From NCBI GenBank assembly GCA_015494735.1, contig WGAQ01000041.1, positions 1-9,371 on the forward strand: a stretch of 9,371 nt of DNA. The letters run 5' to 3'. The notes under the pieces were generated by a model. It made no database searches. It was not told the origin of the DNA and worked only from the letters and a program-made list of their open reading frames with translations. Each line of letters opens with the position of its first letter. Within the stretch, counting starts at the first letter, position 1. Below are positions 1-5,421 of this stretch, in pieces. The translations under genes and the position numbers were made by a program. The stretch comes from Caldifarciminota bacterium. Lineage in GTDB: Bacteria > Hydrothermota > Hydrothermia > LBFQ01 > DSFT01.

Positions 1-17
1 ACAGGAGGATTTCGAAG

Positions 18-1154
18 ATGCCGGTTCAGGTCAGGTACGTGGAATTCATTCCGCACGAGCAGGGTATAATAATCCGGGACCCTCTGGGACTGGTGGAGCC
101 CCTTCTCGTTTCTCCCGAAACGGCCATGCTGATTTTCGCCATTGCCACTTCCGAAAGCAGGGAGGAGGTCCGGGAGAAGTTTGCGGAGCAGACGGGTCTT
201 CTGGTGAAGGACGAGGACATAGATAACCTGATAAAGCAGCTGGACGAACTCTATCTCCTTTACAACGACAGGTTTCTGTCCCGCCTGGAGGAAATCGAGA
301 GGGAGCTTCAGGAGCAACCCTTCAAGTACATGGATGTGATATCGGATGAAGAATTCCTGGATTTTCAGAGTCGGGTGCGGAAGCGTATGGAAGTCCTCGG
401 TACCGGTGAATCTAACAACACCACGGTGGGCCTCCTGGTCCCCCATATAGATTACAATGTGGCGATGGACACTTATGTCGATGCCTATTCGCTCGTCGCG
501 GGCTCTTCGAGGGATATAGTCTTCATCCTGGGAGTTCCCCATTCCATGGCCCGCCTGCCCATGTCCATCCTCAACAAGCCCTATCATGTGTATTCGACGG
601 TTGTGCACAACGAGGAAAAGGTAATCGAAGCTATCAGGTCTGCACTGGACTTCGACCCCACGAGGGATATACTGTCTTTCAGGAATGAACATTCCATAGA
701 GTTCCCCGTTGCATTCCTCTCCACAGTCAGGTTGAGGCCGTTTCGCATCGTCCCCATCATAGTGAGCGAGCCGGACAGGGAGAGACTGCAACGCTTTGCC
801 GATGCCATAATGCGGTCCATAGAGGGTATTGAGGACAGGGTTCTCTTTATCTCCAGCGTGGATTTCAGCCACGTGGGGAAGAAGTTCGGGGATGCGGAGC
901 CCTTCGACACCTCGGAGGTGGACAGGACGTATCTGGACTACCTCCTGAATCTTCAGAATAACGAGGCATACGAGTATCTGGAAGAACTTCAGAACTATAC
1001 CCGCATAGATGGCCAGTACACCAACTATCTGTTCGTGGAATTGATGAAGCGCATCGGGGTTTCGGGAAAACTGATGGATTATCGAAGGTACGAGGAGAGG
1101 GAAACGGATTCCATAGTGACCTATGCCAGCGCCCGTTTTGATGTGAGCAAATAG
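18..1154 (+). CDS. MEMO-family protein (AmmeMemoRadiSam system protein B), long form
   Basis: The 378-residue product belongs to the MEMO family, relatives of extradiol dioxygenases and the B component of the AmmeMemoRadiSam set. Its biochemical role in bacteria is not settled. Family signatures are visible: VPHIDY (His143, usually PHAGY), GVPHS (His175, usually GPNH), NEHSIEFP (His225) and SSVDFSH (Asp282, His285), which would build the metal-binding pocket. Residues 1 to about 130 form an extra domain ahead of the MEMO core; typical MEMO proteins of about 270-300 residues lack it. It has no signal peptide or membrane segment, so it is probably cytosolic. The ATG start follows a strong SD, AGGAGG at 3-8. 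The stop lies seven bases before cas6, so the two are probably co-transcribed. The AMMECR1 and radical SAM partners are not in the window. Family assignment is firm; any CRISPR role is unproven. Confidence 0.88.
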   Translation: MPVQVRYVEFIPHEQGIIIRDPLGLVEPLLVSPETAMLIFAIATSESREEVREKFAEQTGLLVKDEDIDNLIKQLDELYLLYNDRFLSRLEEIERELQEQPFKYMDVISDEEFLDFQSRVRKRMEVLGTGESNNTTVGLLVPHIDYNVAMDTYVDAYSLVAGSSRDIVFILGVPHSMARLPMSILNKPYHVYSTVVHNEEKVIEAIRSALDFDPTRDILSFRNEHSIEFPVAFLSTVRLRPFRIVPIIVSEPDRERLQRFADAIMRSIEGIEDRVLFISSVDFSHVGKKFGDAEPFDTSEVDRTYLDYLLNLQNNEAYEYLEELQNYTRIDGQYTNYLFVELMKRIGVSGKLMDYRRYEERETDSIVTYASARFDVSK

Positions 1155-1161
1155 GTGATGT

Positions 1162-1929
1162 ATGCGCCTGAAAGTAAAAGTCGAGGTTCCCCGCCTTCCC
1201 ATCCTCTACAGGCACCGGTTCATGAGTTTCATAAAGCGTCTGGTGGAAGAGGCAGATGAAGAATACTTCCGCAAATTCTTTACCTCACCCCGCAGACCCG
1301 CCCCCTATTCCTTCGCTGTAATTCTTCCTCCGGAGAGGGCTGCACGCAGGGAGACCTTCCAGATTTCCCCCGGCTCCCGGCTGTTCGTCCGGGAAACTGT
1401 TTTCTATCTTAAGGACCCCATTCGGTGGATAATCACCTCCCCATTTGCCGATTTCATGGGTCTGCTCGTAAAGGGTTTCCTTCGATACAGCATCCATCCC
1501 TTCAACGACGAAATCCGGATGCGGGTGGTGGGGGTGGATATAGGTGAGGGTCATGCTGTGGATTCCCATGAACTCATTCTGAGGACCCTTTCGCCCGTTC
1601 TCGTGGAGAGCAGGAATCACAGACCCCTCCTGCCCGGTGAAGAGGGTTTCGATGGGGAACTCAATGCCATAATGGACAGGGTCCTTCACAGCCTCAGGGG
1701 TCGGGGTTTGAGGATGCCCATTACCCTCGTACCCATCGAGGTTCGAAAATCCGTCGTAAAGCACAAATTGGAGGGATTCTACAGGGGCTCCGGAAGGCCC
1801 TATATGTATCTGACGGGCTTCAGTGGAGTCTTTCGCCTCCGGGGATTTCCGGAGGATTTGAAATTCATCATGGAGGCGGGGCTGGGACTGCGGAGGGGAC
1901 AGGGATTCGGAGCGCTTGAACTGGCGTGA
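1162..1929 (+). CDS. cas6: CRISPR-associated endoribonuclease Cas6
   Basis: Cas6 cuts the pre-crRNA within each repeat, leaving crRNAs with an 8-nt 5' handle; in type I-B it may stay on the crRNA 3' end. The 255-residue length is normal. The C-terminus carries the diagnostic glycine-rich loop GLGLRRGQGFG (residues 240-250), and the N-terminal YRHRFMSFI (16-24) matches the conserved first ferredoxin-like fold segment. The region aligned by eye with Pyrococcus Cas6 catalytic His46 (here about 34-50, EYFRKFFTSPRRPAPYS) has no histidine, so the catalytic residues may differ, as in other Cas6 proteins that lack this His. The ATG at 1162 follows AGGTGA (1153-1158), which overlaps the stop of the MEMO gene and implies coupled translation. 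It is the first gene of the cas set, as in Thermotoga-like I-B operons. Confidence 0.93.
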   Translation: MRLKVKVEVPRLPILYRHRFMSFIKRLVEEADEEYFRKFFTSPRRPAPYSFAVILPPERAARRETFQISPGSRLFVRETVFYLKDPIRWIITSPFADFMGLLVKGFLRYSIHPFNDEIRMRVVGVDIGEGHAVDSHELILRTLSPVLVESRNHRPLLPGEEGFDGELNAIMDRVLHSLRGRGLRMPITLVPIEVRKSVVKHKLEGFYRGSGRPYMYLTGFSGVFRLRGFPEDLKFIMEAGLGLRRGQGFGALELA

Positions 1930-1977
1930 GTTTTGCGCGTTAATAAATCGTCAACACTTCCGGTTCATAATACACCC

Positions 1978-3780
1978 ATGAAACTTTCACCGGCAGGCTG
2001 GCTGTACAATGCTGGAGTTGTTGGTCTCCTGCGCATCATTTCCTGGGGAGAGGACGACGAAAATCTTCCCCGGAAGATACTGAGGAATGGTCTGGAGCCC
2101 CATAACTTGGAGAGGTTTTCCCTTTATTACTGGGCCTATGCAGCAAGGCATTTTCTGTACCATGAGATTTCTCCATCCCTGTGGAATATCCTAACAAAAC
2201 TTCTTACACCTGGAAAGGGACGGGATGAGGAGGGGAGAGCGAAAACTTCTCAGTTGATCGGAGAACTTCGTGCCAGTGTGTTGAAAGTGAAAATACCACA
2301 GCGCTCGGAGGATATGGAAAAGGATTATCGCCGATTCGTGGGAGAAATCGAATTTCAGTTCGAAAACTGGTATGCAAATATATTGATGCCTTCAGTGGAA
2401 GCCATAGAAGAAAAGCCCCGCAACTGGGAGAAGAATCTCGAAAAAATCAGGGGAATTCTCGAATCGTATGTGGATGGAATTATGACCTTTCAATACCAGT
2501 CCAATGCCCTCGGAAGGTATTACTTCAACAAGAGCGTGGTCAATAATCCAAAGAAGGCATTCAATAGGCTGGAGAAGTTTCATAAGGAATTCGTGGAGCC
2601 GGCTATCGGAGTGCTGGAATCCGGTACCAGCTCCCATGGAGAGGAGTTCTATACGTGCACCTTTTGCGGAAGGTCTTACCCTCTGGATAAGAAATGGATG
2701 AATCATATCGTATTTACCGAAGGGGATTTTGCACCGATTGGAGTAAGTTATGACAAGTTCCAGAACTTCTTCTACAACGGGGAGGCACCCCTCAAGTGTC
2801 CCGTGTGTCAGTTGATACTCCTTTCCTCCTATGCGGGATTCAACAGAAAGCCCTTCATTCTTCAGGATCTGGAAGGAACAGACCACATATTCATCAATCT
2901 TCCCGATTTATCCGATGCCTTTCGTATAAATGAGCAGTTCGGAACCCTTCTTCGGGACCTTTCGGAGGGAATCATCCACGAAAGGGATAACCTTTACTAT
3001 GCTGGAATTCGCATCATCCTTACCAGTTTGAAGAAGAAATCCCAATGGGTATTGAACAATGTCCTTTTCGTCGAATTCAAGCCCACTCCCGAAAAGAGGA
3101 CGAATAAACCTTCCTTCGTCTATTTTAACATAGACAGGGGTGCCGCGCAGGTGTTCAAGGAACTGGGAGATGGCGATGGTAAGAGGCTGGAGAATCTGCT
3201 TAAATCTCTGAACTGGACCTACGAGTGGCATAATCAGCGCATTTATCTCTCCACGGAGGTTCTCAAAAGGCTCTTGGAGAGGAAGAGCCTTAAGCCGCTC
3301 ATATTCGCCTACTTCAAGGATTTCGTCAACGGCAGGCATGGGAATATTGCAGGGCTCTGGACGATGGTGCTATTCGAGCACCTGTTCAATCAGGCCCGAA
3401 GGGCTCTTCAGAGAGGAAAAAAGGAGGTGAAAGTTATGGATATTTATAGGCGTCTGTGGGCTCTGAGGAAGGCAGGAGAGAATGCATTTTCCCTGTCCGA
3501 AATAGACAGGGATAAGCGCAGGAGGCTGGCTCAGAGATTCATAACCCTCATAAGGGGAGGGAGGAAGGAGGAGTTCTACACGGAACTTTTGCGTCTGTAT
3601 CTGGTCTATAAGAAGGAGAATCTGGCCGGGGAGATATTCTCTCTCCTCTCCGAGGATGAGCATCTCACATTTCAGGAGAAGGCCCTGGCCTGGCTGACGG
3701 GATTCGTATCCCCCGCATCCGGGGAGGTGCAGGAGGACAGAATGGAAAACACGAGCGATAAGCAGGAGGTGGCGAGATGA
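1978..3780 (+). CDS. cas8b1: Type I-B Cascade large subunit Cas8b1/Cst1
   Basis: This is the large subunit of the type I-B interference complex, which in the family recognises the PAM and helps recruit Cas3. The 600-residue product (numbered from ATG 1978) opens with MKLSPAGWLYNAGVVGLL, typical of the Cst1/CXXC-CXXC family. It carries two zinc-finger-like cysteine pairs, CTFC (227, 230) and CPVC (274, 277). An in-frame TTG at 1933 would add 15 residues (615 aa); the family N-terminus favours the ATG. Neither start has a good SD, so translation of the full-length protein may be weak or coupled to cas6. The C-terminal 114 residues (487-600) are helical and are probably also made separately as Cas11b from the internal start at 3436. 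The TGA overlaps the cas7 ATG as ATGA. Family identity is strong; the exact start is uncertain. Confidence 0.9.
   Translation: MKLSPAGWLYNAGVVGLLRIISWGEDDENLPRKILRNGLEPHNLERFSLYYWAYAARHFLYHEISPSLWNILTKLLTPGKGRDEEGRAKTSQLIGELRASVLKVKIPQRSEDMEKDYRRFVGEIEFQFENWYANILMPSVEAIEEKPRNWEKNLEKIRGILESYVDGIMTFQYQSNALGRYYFNKSVVNNPKKAFNRLEKFHKEFVEPAIGVLESGTSSHGEEFYTCTFCGRSYPLDKKWMNHIVFTEGDFAPIGVSYDKFQNFFYNGEAPLKCPVCQLILLSSYAGFNRKPFILQDLEGTDHIFINLPDLSDAFRINEQFGTLLRDLSEGIIHERDNLYYAGIRIILTSLKKKSQWVLNNVLFVEFKPTPEKRTNKPSFVYFNIDRGAAQVFKELGDGDGKRLENLLKSLNWTYEWHNQRIYLSTEVLKRLLERKSLKPLIFAYFKDFVNGRHGNIAGLWTMVLFEHLFNQARRALQRGKKEVKVMDIYRRLWALRKAGENAFSLSEIDRDKRRRLAQRFITLIRGGRKEEFYTELLRLYLVYKKENLAGEIFSLLSEDEHLTFQEKALAWLTGFVSPASGEVQEDRMENTSDKQEVAR
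3421..3430 (+). promoter_or_regulatory. Internal ribosome binding site for Cas11b
   Basis: AAGGAGGTGA lies inside the cas8b1 coding sequence and matches the anti-SD TCACCTCCTT at all ten positions. Eight bases separate the GGAGG core from the in-frame ATG at 3436. It is the best SD in the window, stronger than any in front of full-length cas8b1. Confidence 0.85.
3436..3780 (+). CDS. cas11b: Cas11b small subunit, internally translated from cas8b1
   Basis: This is a nested, in-frame reading frame of 114 codons at the 3' end of cas8b1. The sequence AAGGAGGTGA (3421-3430), a perfect complement of the bacterial 16S rRNA tail, stands five bases before ATG 3436, and that ATG is in the cas8b1 frame. 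The product starts MDIYRRLWALRKAG. It looks all-helical and basic in its first half, with likely helices around residues 21-40, 43-60 and 74-90 and a polar tail from about 92. Separate small subunits made by internal initiation within the large-subunit gene are established for types I-B, I-C and I-D, where Cas11 lines the Cascade belly and stabilises the R-loop. No separate cas11 gene is visible here, so this fills the gap. Expression is inferred from the start signals alone. Confidence 0.82.
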   Translation: MDIYRRLWALRKAGENAFSLSEIDRDKRRRLAQRFITLIRGGRKEEFYTELLRLYLVYKKENLAGEIFSLLSEDEHLTFQEKALAWLTGFVSPASGEVQEDRMENTSDKQEVAR

Positions 3781-4709
3781 AGCGCAAGGGTCTTACCATA
3801 ACGTACATCGTGAAGGCCTTCCCCATGAATTACGATGAGGGGTATGGCAATGTTTCGATTTTCAAGAAGGTCCACAGGGGTGATGGGAGCACCCTGCCTT
3901 TCACCTCCCGTCAGGCCCTCAGGTATAGCCTGACCCAGTGGCTCTTCGACCATGGACTGTGGAAGGTGGCGCAGGTGAAAAAGGAAGGGGGTGGTGATAA
4001 GGCGGTAATTCAGTATGACCCGAAGAAGTTGAAGGAGTATTACTACGAGGAGGCGGACCTCTTCGGGTACATGATAACCGAGGGAAAGAACAAGGCCACG
4101 ACCCGCCCTGCTGTTGCCCGCCTGACCCATCTGATAAGCCTTGACCCCTACTATGGGGACCAGGAATTCCTGAGCAACAAGGGTTTTGCGGATAGGGTCG
4201 GTGAAGACCCCAATATCGCCAATATCGAGACCTCTTACAACTACTACAAATACACTCTGAGCATAGACCTGGACAGGGTCGGGGAGGATGAGAACTTCGA
4301 AGTTTCTCTTCCCGTGGACGAGAAGATAAGGCGGGTTCAGACCCTGCTGGAGGCCACCAAGTTTCTCTTCAGGGATATAAGGGGGCGAAGGGAGGACCTG
4401 AAGCCCCTGATGGTCATCGGTGGAGTCTATCCCATAAAGAACCCCTTCTTCCACAATGCCGTAAAACTCAACTGGCAGGCCGGTCAACCCCATCTGAACG
4501 TGGAGGCCATATCCCAGGTCCTTTCCACGGCACTGCCCGAATTCGTCGGCGGGAAAACTGTTGAAGAATACACTCATGGGGGTATCCTGAGAGGGGAATT
4601 CCCCAACGAATCTGACTTCCTGGGTCTCAGGGAAGGATTTTCCGCTTCTCCCTTCGAAGCGATAGATGCCATAAAGAAGGCTGTGGAAGAGGCTTACAGG
4701 AATGAGTGA
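3777..4709 (+). CDS. cas7: Type I-B Cascade backbone subunit Cas7/Cst2 (DevR family)
   Basis: Cas7 is the RAMP-fold protein that polymerises along the crRNA spacer to form the Cascade backbone. The 310-residue product matches the Cst2/DevR family. It begins with an RRM-like strand, LTITYIVKA (residues 6-14), followed by YGNVSIFKK (23-31) and the segment LPFTSRQALRYSL (40-52). The family stretch DLFGYM (94-99) is followed by ISLDPYYGDQEFLSNKG (120-136). No catalytic residues are expected in a type I Cas7. The ATG overlaps the cas8b1 stop (ATGA, 3777-3780) and follows a strong SD, AGGAGGTG at 3764-3771, so it should be well translated, as suits the most abundant subunit. A perfect hairpin starts two bases after its stop codon and may affect the stability of the cas7 message. 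Confidence 0.93.
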   Translation: MKRKGLTITYIVKAFPMNYDEGYGNVSIFKKVHRGDGSTLPFTSRQALRYSLTQWLFDHGLWKVAQVKKEGGGDKAVIQYDPKKLKEYYYEEADLFGYMITEGKNKATTRPAVARLTHLISLDPYYGDQEFLSNKGFADRVGEDPNIANIETSYNYYKYTLSIDLDRVGEDENFEVSLPVDEKIRRVQTLLEATKFLFRDIRGRREDLKPLMVIGGVYPIKNPFFHNAVKLNWQAGQPHLNVEAISQVLSTALPEFVGGKTVEEYTHGGILRGEFPNESDFLGLREGFSASPFEAIDAIKKAVEEAYRNE

Positions 4710-4710
4710 T

Positions 4711-4731
4711 TGGGGCTCCGGTGGAGCCCCA
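4711..4731 (+). promoter_or_regulatory. Perfect 9-bp hairpin between cas7 and cas5
   Basis: TGGGGCTCC (4711-4719) and GGAGCCCCA (4723-4731) pair perfectly around a GGT loop. The stem is GC-rich and sits just after the cas7 stop and nine bases before the cas5 SD. No T-run follows (ACATTTCGG), so it is not a classical intrinsic terminator. It could block 3' exonucleases and protect the upstream cas7 message, act as a processing site, or cause partial termination. The structure is seen directly; the function is inferred. Confidence 0.7.
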
Positions 4732-4740
4732 CATTTCGGC

Positions 4741-4747
4741 AGGAGGT
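4741..4747 (+). promoter_or_regulatory. Ribosome binding site that sets the cas5 start
   Basis: AGGAGGT stands five bases before ATG 4753. This supports 4753 rather than the upstream in-frame ATG 4702 as the cas5 start. The ATG at 4748 directly abuts the site and is out of frame. Confidence 0.8.
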
Positions 4748-4752
4748 ATGAT

Positions 4753-5421
4753 ATGAAGGCGGTGAGGATGAAGGCCTATCAGGAGCATGCATCCTACAGG
4801 ACACCCTATTCCTTCGAAAATATCGAAACCTATCCCCTTCCTCCCTATTCCTCCATACTGGGAATAGTTCACAACGTTCTCGGTGCGGAGAAGACCATCC
4901 CCGGTCTGCGCATCAGCGTGCAGGGAAAGTTCGAAGGCATAATTCGAAACTATTCCCGATACTGGAAGTACTCGAGGAAAGAGGTCAAGCCTTATCCCAT
5001 CGTGGTTTCCGAATTGCACGATGTGGAACTGGTGATACATGTGGGTTCGGAGGACGAATCCCTGCTGGAGCATATCGTTAGGGGCCTCGTGGACCCGCCC
5101 TCTTTCCTCTATCTCGGCAGGCCTGAGGATTTCCTCTATGTCCGGGAGGTGAAGGTGGTGGAAGTGAAAGAGAATCCCGGCGAATCGATACCGATGAATC
5201 TGGATGCCTATATCCCGATGAGTCTGGCGGAAGAACTCGGTTTCGAAGGGGTTCTATACCGGGTGGAGGAGTATTACACCAGGAGGAGAATCGGGAAGCA
5301 GGTGAGGAGGGAGTTCGAAAGGATACCCGTGTACTATGTGCAGGGGGGAGGGGAGTCTGTGGAATCTCCTTATGTGGATGAGGAGGGTTATCCCGTATGG
5401 TGGAGCAGGATGCCCGTATAG
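4753..5421 (+). CDS. cas5: Type I-B Cascade subunit Cas5
   Basis: Cas5 caps the 5' end of the crRNA, gripping the repeat-derived handle and contacting Cas8b and the last Cas7. The 222-residue product starts MKAVRMKAYQEHASYR. It has the Cas5 signature YPLPPYSSILGIVHNVLG (residues 27-44), equivalent to the usual PP-S-T-h-G motif, and LYLGRPEDF (119-127), the conserved GRxED element. The start at 4753 has an SD five bases upstream. An in-frame ATG at 4702 would add 17 residues, but it lacks an SD and would put the intergenic hairpin inside the coding region. The 3' end overlaps cas3 by 25 bases. Nothing suggests the crRNA-cutting activity known for Cas5d, and a separate Cas6 is present. Confidence 0.92.
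   Translation: MKAVRMKAYQEHASYRTPYSFENIETYPLPPYSSILGIVHNVLGAEKTIPGLRISVQGKFEGIIRNYSRYWKYSRKEVKPYPIVVSELHDVELVIHVGSEDESLLEHIVRGLVDPPSFLYLGRPEDFLYVREVKVVEVKENPGESIPMNLDAYIPMSLAEELGFEGVLYRVEEYYTRRRIGKQVRREFERIPVYYVQGGGESVESPYVDEEGYPVWWSRMPV

Noticed and set aside
1940..1970. Possible promoter upstream of cas8b1 (CATAAT at 1965-1970)
   Set aside because: There is no -35 element at proper spacing; a single -10-like hexamer is not enough to annotate a promoter.
2758..2769. 12-base match TTCCAGAACTTC between cas8b1 and the spacer at 9312-9347, possible self-targeting
   Set aside because: It covers only a third of the spacer, and in the inferred orientation it lies away from the seed end. It is compatible with chance.
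3742..3780. Second internal SD (AGGAGG 3731-3736) with in-frame ATG 3742 in cas8b1
   Set aside because: It would give only a 12-residue peptide; the SD-like bases are probably coincidental in a Glu/Asp/Arg-rich tail.
4702..4752. Upstream in-frame ATG for cas5 at 4702, overlapping the cas7 stop
   Set aside because: It has no SD, adds residues before the conserved MKAVRMKAYQ start, and would place the perfect hairpin in the coding region; ATG 4753 has AGGAGGT five bases upstream.
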